64,000 nucleotides of DNA from Botrytis cinerea B05.10. Lineage: Eukaryota; Ascomycota; Leotiomycetes; Helotiales; Sclerotiniaceae. Location of the stretch: NCBI RefSeq assembly GCF_000143535.2, contig NC_037313.1, positions 1,185,501-1,249,500 of the forward strand. The letters run 5' to 3'. The notes below the pieces were generated by a model, which did no database searches, had not been told where the DNA came from, and saw only the letters and a program-made list of their open reading frames with translations. Positions 54,963-64,000 of this stretch are shown one piece after another. Every line of letters begins with the position of its first letter. Within the stretch, counting starts at the first letter, position 1. The position numbers were made by a program, and so were the translations under genes.

Positions 54963-55965
54963 TTAGGTCAATTTCTGCTTGATGAAGAAGGATCGCAGAT
55001 GCGAAAGTTGCCATGCGCAAGTAATTCCCAAGACGACGAGTTGGATGAGCGTCCAGCGGACGACGCGCGCGTTGGTGGATTCGGATTGGTCGCGGAATTC
55101 GGCTTCGCGTTCCTAGAGGGAGAAAGGGGAGTCAGTTTGTGGTTGGAGGTTGAGGGTTTGGAATTGGGGGCTTGGAATTGGGGTTTGGGATTGGGGTTTC
55201 GGATTGGTGGTCTGAAAAGACTTGGGGGAATGAGAAGAGGAGGTTAGGGGTATGTGTTAAAAGGAAGGGGGGCATAGTAGATAATTGAATAAAGAGCAAA
55301 AAGGCAAATAAACATCACCACTTACCCGTTGGAAAACCTGTTCCCTTCTAATATCCTGCAATCTGCTATTCAGATCCTTAACCTTTTGCACAATATCATT
55401 GATTTTTCCCTTATCGTCACTTTCAATCTGACTCGTCTCTCCAATTGCCATATCGAGAGTCAATTTAATGCCGCCATTTGAATGTAATGCGCTGAGCCAA
55501 TTGCTAGAACCGGAGGTGGAGGAGGGAGTAAAGCAGATTTTGTGGTCGCCAGCATCGGCAGCTGTGAAAGTGAAACGGCCAGAAGATGAACCGGTCTGGA
55601 AGACTACTCGGTGGTCGTTGTCAAAGATTTCCTAGGGGGAAGAGGTTAGTAGGTTGTTTGTATGCTTAGGTATGATGGGTAGACATAGAGTGTGCTTGGG
55701 ACTCGGGGGAACTGGGTAAAGGGAGGGGAGAGGAGTATATACATACATCTACAGAAATAAAAATGTTTAATCCATCATGTTTACTCCATTGTCTTGTATT
55801 TTCATCGTATTCCTCAGCGGTATAGTGGCCTACTACCAGTGTGTCTTTGGGTAACTCCTCGAAGAAACATTTGGGTGCTGTGCCGTCGATGTAGAAGTAG
55901 AGAGATTGGATTGGGGTGAGAAGAACGGAGAGAGCAGCCCCAATGAGGGGGAGAGATGGGCGCAT
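54963..55965 (-). CDS. p24-family cargo receptor (Erp1/TMED9-like)
   Basis: Exons 55747-55965, 55326-55631 and 54963-55112 give 224 residues. p24 proteins cycle in COPI/COPII vesicles between ER and Golgi and help sort cargo such as GPI-anchored proteins. A signal peptide (residues 1 to about 21, hydrophobic A-A-L-S-V-L-L) precedes the GOLD domain, which opens [21 protein letters not shown]. This start is characteristic of the p24-alpha group (yeast Erp1/5/6). A second Cys (H-K-I-C-F) would pair with the first. A coiled coil ([13 protein letters not shown]) leads to one membrane helix ([13 protein letters not shown]) and a short cytosolic tail, F-F-I-K-Q-K-L-T, with an aromatic pair and spaced lysines. 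Divergent from SWC4. Confidence 0.94.
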
Positions 55966-56361
55966 TTTCGATTGCCGGGAGTTATATGCGTACTGTGAGG
56001 GTTGGAGTAGTGAGCTTGCGAGGATGATATGATTGAGCTTGATCAAGGCTTATATTCAAATGGATTGATAGAACACGTTCGCGACTTCTTGGACAGGGAT
56101 ATGTTGATTCACGTGCTGATAAGTTAGCGGTTGATAGCGGTTTGATGGTTGGGTTTTTGGGATATTTCGCGATCGCAAGATTTCGTAGAAACATTGAACT
56201 ATCTTTCGACAATCAATTCATCTTTTTCCCTTTTAATCCATCAACAGACACAGTACTTTGGCATCTTCTCCGCGCGTCACTTTATTTTACGATACGATTC
56301 CAGAGATATGATGAGATAGAAATTCCACTCACCCACCACAAAACTACGTAATTAATTCAAA
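55966..56361. other. Divergent promoter, p24 and SWC4
   Basis: 396 bp between two divergent start codons. Contains a CACGTG palindrome and no ORF of note. Confidence 0.6.
56110..56115. promoter_or_regulatory. CACGTG palindrome in the p24/SWC4 divergent promoter
   Basis: Perfect TCACGTG core, about 145 bp upstream of the p24 ATG and 247 bp upstream of the SWC4 ATG. Its symmetry would allow use by both genes. Confidence 0.35.
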
Positions 56362-58188
56362 ATGACATCCCACGATGTTCGCGATATGCTGGATCTCCCC
56401 TCCAGCTCCTCGGCACCTCGACCGAAAAAAGTAAAAACAATTGTCCAGAAACCGAAATTGGGGGGTCTCGCAAGAGAAGTGCAAAACTTAGGAGGAGATA
56501 ATCCTATTGCGATTGTGCCGGAAGAAGCGGTCTTCAAGAAGAAGAGATTTGGAAGTCGAAAACCGGCGACGAAATGGGAAGCGAGGAGTTTTAGGAATAG
56601 TGCGAGGAATGGGGATGGTTTGGTGCTGAAGCATTGGAAGAAGGTTGAGGGGAGGGAGAAGGAAAAGCAGAGAGAGAAGGATGCGGAGGGGGATACGGAA
56701 ATGGGAGAGAATGGGGAGAATGGAAAGGAAAGGGAAGAGGAGATAATTGAGGACTCGACTTTTGCAAAGTATAATGTGAAGGTACAAGTACCGACTTATA
56801 CCGACGAGCAGTACAAGGAACTTTTGGAGGGTGAGAATTGGTCGAGAGAAGAAACGGATTATTTGATGAGAACGGTTCAGGAATATGATTTACGATGGCC
56901 GGTTATATGGGATCGATACGAATATATACCTCAAGACATTCCGGAAAACAACATGGAAGGAGCGATAGCTAGGAGAGACAGGACCATGGAAGACTTGAAA
57001 GTAAGATATTATACAATAGGCGCGGCTATGATGGCATTAAAGAAGCCTTTACATCAAATGAATACTACGGAATTCGATTTACATCAAAAAATGTTGAATT
57101 TCGACCCTGTGCAAGAGACACGAAGGAAAGATTTTCTGGAAAGCGTTTTCACACGTACAAAGGAAGAAGCTCGAGAAGAAGAAAGTCTTATGGTGGAACT
57201 CAAACGTATTTTGGCTCGCTCAGAGAAATTCATGGAGGAGCGACGAGAACTTTACGCCAGGCTCGATGCTCCTGCAAGTAGCTCTAATATTAGTGCTTTC
57301 ATCACTAGTCAAGGTCTACATCAACTTTGTCAACAACTCCTCACTCAGGATAAAAGTAAGAAAAGAAAACCTATCCAAGAAGGTCAAACTCCTGGTGGTG
57401 CTACTCCTGTCGGTGGTAATACACCAGGTGGATATGATGCAAGACGAGATTCCAATGTTCGTGAATCCATTTCAGCACCAGCAGGTAACACTGGCAATGC
57501 CTCAGCAGTGGGCAATAAAAAAGGAAGCGTATCATCTATTCAAACACCATCAGATCGCCGCAGACTCACAGAAGAAGAAGAGAAAGTTTATGGTGTTTCA
57601 CATCATGATCGTTTACAAGGTGGTCCATATTTCCGTGGTGAAAAGCTTATTAGACCGCTCACATCGAAGAGTGCAATTCAACAAGGCCGTATCAAAAATA
57701 TGTTGGTTGAATTGGGCATTCCTGAGAAACCAATTATGGGCACGGCAGATGTTGCCCATGGTTATGATGAATTGTTCAAGAGTATTGGAATTTTGTTGGA
57801 TAGTAAGAAGGTGGCTGAGAAGTTGCAAACTGAAATTGATGTGTTGAAGGCGCAGTTGGAGGAAAAGAAGAGGAAAAGAAGAATGAGTGGGTTGTCAGCT
57901 GCTGCAGGAATGGATGGTGCTGGGGATGAGAAGGAGGAGGCGAAGAATAAAAGTGACGGGAATGGAGAGGGCGGAAGCGAAGAGCCAGGAGCGGCAGCTG
58001 TAGTGCAAAGTACCGAGAAGGGAGAAAATGGAGCGGAAAATGAGCAAGAAGGTCGTGATGGCGTACAGGGTAATGGTGATAACAATGGCACTGAGAACGC
58101 TGATGCGAATGCGACGGCTGCGCCTAAAAGAAGCGCGAGCGTGATGAGTACGGGGACTGATAAGAGTTCGAAGAGGCAGAAGAAATAA
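56362..58188 (+). CDS. SWC4: SWR1/NuA4 subunit Swc4 (Eaf2, DMAP1 family)
   Basis: Intronless, 608 residues. Swc4 is shared by the SWR1 complex, which deposits H2A.Z, and the NuA4 acetyltransferase. The N-terminus has D-V-R-D-M-L and K-P-K-L-G-G-L-A-R-E-V, then F-K-K-K-R-F-G-S-R-K-P-A-x-K-W. The SANT-like domain (about 155-220) contains Y-x-x-L-L-E-G-x-N-W-S-R-E-E-T-D-Y-L and Y-D-L-R-W-P-V-I-W-D-R-Y. These two phrases are diagnostic of Swc4/DMAP1. A helical DMAP1 region follows, and a Gly/Asn/Glu-rich tail ends in K-R-Q-K-K. Nuclear. Confidence 0.95.
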   Translation: MTSHDVRDMLDLPSSSSAPRPKKVKTIVQKPKLGGLAREVQNLGGDNPIAIVPEEAVFKKKRFGSRKPATKWEARSFRNSARNGDGLVLKHWKKVEGREKEKQREKDAEGDTEMGENGENGKEREEEIIEDSTFAKYNVKVQVPTYTDEQYKELLEGENWSREETDYLMRTVQEYDLRWPVIWDRYEYIPQDIPENNMEGAIARRDRTMEDLKVRYYTIGAAMMALKKPLHQMNTTEFDLHQKMLNFDPVQETRRKDFLESVFTRTKEEAREEESLMVELKRILARSEKFMEERRELYARLDAPASSSNISAFITSQGLHQLCQQLLTQDKSKKRKPIQEGQTPGGATPVGGNTPGGYDARRDSNVRESISAPAGNTGNASAVGNKKGSVSSIQTPSDRRRLTEEEEKVYGVSHHDRLQGGPYFRGEKLIRPLTSKSAIQQGRIKNMLVELGIPEKPIMGTADVAHGYDELFKSIGILLDSKKVAEKLQTEIDVLKAQLEEKKRKRRMSGLSAAAGMDGAGDEKEEAKNKSDGNGEGGSEEPGAAAVVQSTEKGENGAENEQEGRDGVQGNGDNNGTENADANATAAPKRSASVMSTGTDKSSKRQKK

Positions 58189-60403
58189 GATTTGGTTGTG
58201 GGGAGGGCATGAAAAGTTTATATGGGTTAGGTACCTACTCTAGTGGTATAGGAGAGCAGAGGAAGAGAAAGGGGAGTCGCTTCGCTTCTCACTTGTATAG
58301 ATTAGTGTGATAGTATTTTTTACTAGAAACTCATAAATGTTATGATTTAATCAAGTGCAATTCTACGTCTGGTAGGTTGAGCTGGGGTGTGGTGAAGTGA
58401 GATATGAAGGTTCAAGCCTGGATTGTGTATGTAAGATTACTATCTATCATTCTTTTCTTTCCCTTCTCATACTCTCTTCGTCTCTTCTTCAATCCTCTCG
58501 TCTCTGAAAGCCATATACAATACTTCTTTTCAAAGAACTTGGCTAGGTACACTGTATAATTCCTTTTGATAAGTATCAGCACAAATAAAGTGTGCCTTTA
58601 CTGTCACTTCGTACCTATTGCTTATTTCCTCTACCTATACCTATCTATCCTTTTACTGCGATTTTTAGAGTTATTCCTTGGAATACGACAGGAGTATTCA
58701 GTTGCTGAGTTTCTCAGTTGCGAAGGGGGGCGAGGGATGGGTATGGATGATATTTTATAGATTCATTTGTATAGATTCAAGTTCGATGTTTAAAGGGGTG
58801 AAGAGTCGAGATGAAGGGATGTGAATATTTGCTCAAGCTTTTTTGTGATTATTTCGATTGCTTGGATGATGGATTTGATGTGCTGTGCTGTGTTGTGCTG
58901 TGCTGTGCCTTGCTTGTCGGGGTGGGATTGGAATGGGGGTCAGAATAGGTATGAGAAAGACGGAGAAGTTAGAAATGAAAAATTGAAAATGGATAGCGGA
59001 TTTTTATTGTTTGATGTGAATGGGGGGTTAGAAATCGGATCCGAGAGTTTTGGGTGTTGCAATTCATGGTGTAGCTATTGAAATCCAAAACTTGTTGAAG
59101 TTGGAGAAGATGTATTGTAGATTCTGGATGGCATACTTCCTTACTAGAGGGTCGAACTTTGCATGAAAAGATGAGCGAGGACATCATATACTGTGCCGCC
59201 ATCATCAAAATGGAGTTGTAAGATTCAGGATCTAGGATCTATATCGACACATTCGGATGTTCCGATGTCTTCACAGAGAAGATTTTGACACTGTCATGCT
59301 TTTTGTTAGATTTGGTACTGGCATTTTGCGGAAATTGTATGGCGATCGTCATATATCGTAGTCTGAATCGAAGTACAGATCAACGTAGGTTTTTTTCTGG
59401 AATACCAAATGCTCAGTGAGATGGAAAGCTAGGAATCTTGGTTTGGGTGCAGGATTAATCGGTGCTGTTTTCTATAGTTGGCTCCGCAACAACAGTGCGA
59501 GTCGAAGCGAGATTGAAGTTGAAGAAAGAGGGGGGTGGGGAGGGTCGAGAGATGTGAGGGAGAAATGGTAGATGAACGTTCCCAAAGGGTGATTAGTCGA
59601 CTTTGGTGTAAAGCAGGGAGGATTTCTAGAGAATGAAACAGAAAGAAGATGCATAAAGAAGACAGAGTGACATAAGAGCACATCCCATACTAGTAGAGAT
59701 GTGCAATGAGATGACAGACAATTCATTCCCATGCCTATAATGTAGTTCTATCTAGAAACTTTGAGATTCTAGACCGATTTTACTATCGATTACTGGGCTG
59801 TTACAGGTGTAGGCTGATGTTGTTGCTTTGCTGCAATATACTCTAGCAATCTAGTCACTATTTCGTGACTCAAGACTCAAGCGACGTTCATTGTGCAACC
59901 CGAATTCTGATGCTATGATATTCGACTGTCGATTCACGGAGAATGAAGATGCGAGGTGGAGAAAGGGGGGCGGTTTACCTGTATATTGGGGAAAACTTAA
60001 TAGCTTGTCCAAATGCCTGCCTACCTACCTACCTACATGGAAGGCTCGGAATGTTGTTTGACCGAATGACGTTTCAGTCGACCAATCAAATGTCTACCCC
60101 GATCGGCTGAAAGACGGAAGAAAGCAAGGTAAGAATGCATCATCGATATCGTCATCAACCGTTCTCTCGAAGCGACACCACATCACGAAACCCGATTTCT
60201 AACTCTTCAGATAAGACTTCTTTGGTCTGGATTTATTTTCTTCATTTGACGAAATCGAATTCAGACGTGATTATTGCGAAGGAAGGGGCATTAATGTCAT
60301 GTCATGCTGACACCCTTGTTTGTCACCACAACAGAACTGCCAACAAATTGACTAATTAGCAAAAATCACGTTATAAGATATCTGTTCTCCCCCTCCTCAC
60401 AAA
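58189..60403. other. 2.2-kb gene-free interval
   Basis: No supportable gene. Contains a (gtgct)n-like tract at about 58879-58908 and (ctac)n at about 60021-60036. Minus frames at 59429-59732 are low-motif. The right end is the promoter of the hydrolase gene. Confidence 0.5.
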
Positions 60404-61402
60404 ATGTCACTACCACGAATCCTCCTGACTCTCCTCGTGAAAACAATTCGTTTCCTCGCCAATACCTTCGCGCCCGTCATCCTCCGCTACATTTATCGCA
60501 CACCTCCCCACCCTGCGACCTACACCCTCAAGATCCACACCACGCTTCTCCCCGCCTCACCCGGAACCCTCACTCTCCACATCTACCAACCCCACGGCCA
60601 CCGCATCTCGAAAAATGATCCCCTACCATGTATTCTCAATTTCCACGGTGGAGGTTTCGTGATCGGGAATCCGACAGATGATTCGCTTTGGTGTCATACT
60701 GTCTCGACACTGCAAAATTGCATTGTGATATCTGCATCTTATCGATTGGCTCCCGAATACCCCTTTCCCACAGGACCTTATGATGCATGTGATGCCCTTC
60801 TTTATCTATTTTCTCATGCTGAAGAACTGGGCATTGATGCCGAGAATATCGTATTGAGTGGATTCAGTGCAGGTGGAAGTTTATGTTTTGGTGTTCCATT
60901 ATTGTTGGAGGACTTGAAGGACAGAGGGGTTGTGAAGGATAGAAATTGGAACGTCAAGGGTATCATGGCATGGTATCCCGGATTCGATAGTACGATATCT
61001 CGTTCCGAAAAGAAGATGAGGATGAAGGATCCAAGCCTCTCATTACCACCTTGGCTTACGAGTATCTTCGACCAGTCTTATAAACCTGAATATTTGAATA
61101 TTGATCGCAGGCATAAATTACTTTCCGCGGGGCTTCAAAGTAGAGAGGTGTTGGAAAAAGGGTTACCGAGGAAAATGAGAATTGTTACTTGTGAACATGA
61201 TATGCTGTGTAGGGAAGCAGAGGACTTTGTAGAGAGATTAAAGGGCTGGGGTTGGAACGTGGATTTGGAGTGTGTAATGGGTGTCAGGCATGGATGGGAT
61301 AAGTTTCCGCGTGCGAAACCTGACCCGAGGGAGTTTTATGGAAGGGCTGGGGAGTGGTTGAGGAGAGAAGTTTGGGGCGGGGATGAGGAGAGTGGTTATT
61401 GA
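60404..61402 (+). CDS. Alpha/beta hydrolase fold-3 esterase (HSL family)
   Basis: Intronless, 332 residues. The oxyanion-hole motif HGGG is at 81-84 and the nucleophile elbow GFSAGG has Ser155. The likely acid is Asp266 in C-E-H-D-M, and the catalytic His is His296 in V-R-H-G-W. Between them, S-Y-R-L-A-P-E-Y-P-F-P-T is the standard HSL phrase. The first 25 residues (L-L-T-L-L-V-K-T-I-R-F-L-A-N) are hydrophobic and may anchor to a membrane or form a cap helix. It probably hydrolyses short-chain carboxyl esters or lactones; the substrate is unknown. Such genes are often accessory or tied to secondary metabolism, but no biosynthetic cluster is visible here. Confidence 0.92.
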   Translation: MSLPRILLTLLVKTIRFLANTFAPVILRYIYRTPPHPATYTLKIHTTLLPASPGTLTLHIYQPHGHRISKNDPLPCILNFHGGGFVIGNPTDDSLWCHTVSTLQNCIVISASYRLAPEYPFPTGPYDACDALLYLFSHAEELGIDAENIVLSGFSAGGSLCFGVPLLLEDLKDRGVVKDRNWNVKGIMAWYPGFDSTISRSEKKMRMKDPSLSLPPWLTSIFDQSYKPEYLNIDRRHKLLSAGLQSREVLEKGLPRKMRIVTCEHDMLCREAEDFVERLKGWGWNVDLECVMGVRHGWDKFPRAKPDPREFYGRAGEWLRREVWGGDEESGY

Positions 61403-61706
61403 TTTCCCGTGGTGGCGGTGCAGAAGACTACGAGAAGTGTGCCTAATAATTGTGCTTGATAACTCTCAAATGTTCAGGTGTTTATATTAAATATAAAGCT
61501 TGAATTTTAGAAGCTGTCTCGCCTGGAGTTGGTCTCGTTTAGCCCAAGATTTTCCAAGTTTGAGTTCACTATTTAACTGTGACTACGAGATGAGATACAA
61601 GTGGTATTGAGAACATATCATCTAATAAGTAAAGGTGTTCATTCAGTGGCTACCTCGACTACATATGGAAGCCTGCTTGTCTATTCTAGCCAATAACTAG
61701 TCATGA
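61403..61706 (+). other. Spacer with possible kinase N-lobe remnant
   Basis: About 300 bp. In one frame near 61638-61672 it reads G-Y-L-D-Y-I-W-K and then a stop. This could be a decayed version of the hinge segment that normally precedes the Q-Q-L-H-G-L helix of the next element. Weak evidence. Confidence 0.3.
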
Positions 61707-64000
61707 ATGCAGCAGCTACATGGACTCGTACAGGCTCTCGAAGCAATACATTATACTAGAGCTCTGTCCCCTGGAAATGGCAGAAAGGACTCTCCTCCAA
61801 ACCCGCCAAACTCGCCTAGACTCTCGTCACAGAAGACTGCAGCCTGTAAGGAGGATGCTCTTGATAATGGTGAACCATATTTGGATAGCTCTTCCTTGCC
61901 TACGGTCACCATCGATTTCGAGGAAGATAGCGACGGCGATAGAATAGTACCATCCATTTTGGTTTCTTCTGACCCTGTAAGTTTAAAAGCAACCGAAAAT
62001 TCTGACTTGCTGAATTGGCGTCATGGCAATATCAAACAGGAGAATATATTACGTTTTGTCACCGATCAACAAGATGATGAATTAGGAAACTTGAAGCTCG
62101 CAGATCTGGGAAGAGCTCAGCAGCATCAGTTTGTGACAAGCATGAAGCATACCAAGGGGAAGAAACTTTGGAGAACACGATGGTACGAACCACCAGATCT
62201 AGAGAAACAAAATCAAGAAGAGGCCCAAGGCAAAACTTCACGCTTATTCGATATCTGGTCCATGGGATGCGTAATGTTTGAAGCCGTGTTGTGGTTGCTA
62301 TATGGGCACGGGTCTCATAATGTTTTCTTGCGCGCCAACGAATTTCTCACCGGAGAAAAAGGCGTGACACCATATTGGCGGAAAGGAAAAGATGGAAGCT
62401 ACAAATTGACGGAAGCAGTTACCGGGTGGATTGACCATATATTAGAGCACGACTTAGAACGCGATGGTGTTATCGGTGATCTGATAAAATTGACGAGAAA
62501 TAGATTACTCAAGATTAAACTGCCTTCAAACTCTGATATATATGCCGAAGATTTTCATACAAATTCAAAAGACCTGGAACAACAGCTTGGCAGAATTCTT
62601 GAACGTGCCAGAGGAGATGAAAATTATGTGTTCAGTGGAGCAGATCGGACAAGCATGTCTCTACCCAATCTTACCAATTCAGCCACGAACAAATCATTAA
62701 GATCTGCAAGTAGTTCATTATTGTCGGTTGAGGATGCAAGGGAGTAAATATCCCAATTGTTCAAAGATAGAGAACTTAGATAGCTCAACAGCGTGAGTAT
62801 CCCAGCAAGATAAAAGACCAGTGGAGTACTACTCCTGAAGATCCTTCATTTGTTGATACGATGCTGAAGGTCTGAAACTTCGGTTGTGACGAACCCGAGT
62901 TGTGTACAGAGTGCAATGCCATCGACGTCTCGTCACTGCATACGGAAATTTCTCATAATATGGATATACTGGAGAACAATTCAGCAAATAACGTCTGCGA
63001 CCTCTGCGAAGTAATCTATACGGCAGCCAAAGATCACGGCTTCAAAAGTCATGATGGCATTCAGCAGATCTCATTAGTACGATCAGACGACGATTTTGTT
63101 CTGGAGGGAAGCGAGCAAAGATTTCTTCGCCTAATTGGTAAGCATTGAGGTCTCGCCGTCCATTAATTTTGTTTAACAAAAGAATTAGAAACAATGCAGG
63201 ATACAACAGTCCCTCTAGCTACACCGGAACTAGCTTCACTGACCAGCAATCGAGACCCTTCTCCTGCGGATCTTGACTCCTTCATGAAACTACCAAGGGC
63301 ATGCCTTGAAGAATGTAATACCAGTCACCAAGACGTTTGTGCTCCCAAGGATACTCATATCCTCCCAACAAGGCTCATCAATGTCGCAAACCTAAAGAAA
63401 CCGAAGATCGTAGCGACGGCAGATCTCTCTCAGGCTATTCTTTCGGGGGGTATTCGATACATTGCAGTTTCTCATAGATGGGGTGATATGCCTTATTTGA
63501 CTATCACAACGCAGAATAATCTTGAACAAAGGCAGAAGAAGATTCCAATGGACGAGCTACCGCTTAGTTTCAGGAATGCTATTGCGATTACGAGCGCGCT
63601 GGGCTGTACCTATCTCTGGATCGATTCTCTATGTATTACACAAGGCCCCGATGGTGATTTTAGTGAAGAGGCAGATAAGATGCAAACAATATTTAACGGT
63701 GCGTACTGCGTTTTGGCTGCTTGCAATGCCGAGAGTGCCAAGGTTGGCTCTTTGGAAAATCGAGAATCCCCATCAAATGCGTCAAGATCGGTGATATCTT
63801 TGTCTCACCAATCACAATCGATTTTGAGCCGGATGTCCTTCACTGCCCCCTAGCCCGCCGTGGATGGGTTTTATAGGCACGCGCCTTGGCACGCAGAACT
63901 ATTTACTTTACAGACAATCAGACTTATTGGGAGTGTGGCGAGGGGATCCGTTGCAAAACATTGGCAAAGCTCAAGAAGTAAGTTACCCTGTTCATTAACA
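61707..64000 (+). pseudogene. Decayed pseudokinase-HET gene (right edge of window)
   Basis: Part 1 (61707-62747) is the C-lobe of a protein kinase. N-W-R-H-G-N-I-K-Q-E-N replaces the H-G-D-L-K-P-E-N catalytic loop, so the catalytic Asp is Asn (codon at 62028). A-D-L-G-R-A and W-Y-E-P-P-D-L follow, then F-D-I-W-S-M-G-C-V. The whole N-lobe with the ATP-binding Lys is absent. Between 62747 and 62900 there is a frameshift and an in-frame TGA. Part 2 (62900-63137) is a Cys-rich linker. A 51-nt intron (63138-63188) then leads to a HET domain (63189 on): I-R-Y-I-A-V-S-H-R-W-G-D, L-W-I-D-S-L-C-I-T-Q, and A-D-K-M-Q-T-I-F. The frame shifts near 63770. In the new frame P-L-A-R-R-G-W-V-L is followed by TAG where family members have Gln, before R-T-I-Y-F-T-D-N-Q-T-Y-W-E-C-G. 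HET genes govern vegetative incompatibility and cell death. This copy should be inactive. Confidence 0.8.

Overview
This is nuclear DNA of a filamentous ascomycete. The protein-coding genes have short introns (mostly 46-66 nt) with GTAAGT/GTATGT-type donors, CTAAC branch sites and TAG/CAG acceptors. Gene content (Nup133, MPP10, SWC4, a YCK-type casein kinase, a p24 cargo receptor, an SPX membrane protein, HET and homeobox/C2H2 families) fits Pezizomycotina. The style of the C2H2, Hsp70-like and kinase-HET families suggests Leotiomycetes, probably Sclerotiniaceae; that last step is inference. I rebuilt the spliced genes by hand. In every spliced protein-coding gene reported as intact, exon lengths sum to a multiple of three and phases match.

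Layout. 0-9.3 kb is accessory: a homeobox-like/C2H2 factor (+), a nine-exon Hsp70-like ATPase (-), an AT-rich, possibly RIP-degraded spacer, and a coiled-coil protein (+). 9.9-20 kb holds an ERG28-like gene relic, a quinone oxidoreductase (-), a small basic protein (-), nicotinamide riboside kinase (-), mitochondrial aspartate aminotransferase (+) with a 3-nt exon, and a helical unknown protein (-). 21-27.3 kb holds a conserved unknown protein, an RNA-ligase-domain protein and a macro-domain protein, all on +. 30-44.4 kb is housekeeping: SPX protein (-), MPP10 (+), AFG1-like ATPase (-), Nup133 (+). 44.4-55 kb is a dense belt of microsatellites around a plasma-membrane casein kinase I (+). 55-61.4 kb holds a p24 protein (-), SWC4 (+) and an alpha/beta hydrolase (+). 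The right end is a decayed pseudokinase-HET gene.

How the genes relate. Most are unrelated neighbours, as usual in fungi. Two themes stand out. First, an RNA-ligase-fold protein and a macro-domain protein lie head to tail. They could act at two steps of RNA repair and ADP-ribose metabolism, because tRNA splicing makes ADP-ribose phosphates that macro proteins process. Second, relics of lost genes (ERG28-like, kinase-HET) lie among intact genes, which suggests turnover of accessory loci. No transposon, CRISPR array, rRNA or convincing tRNA was seen.
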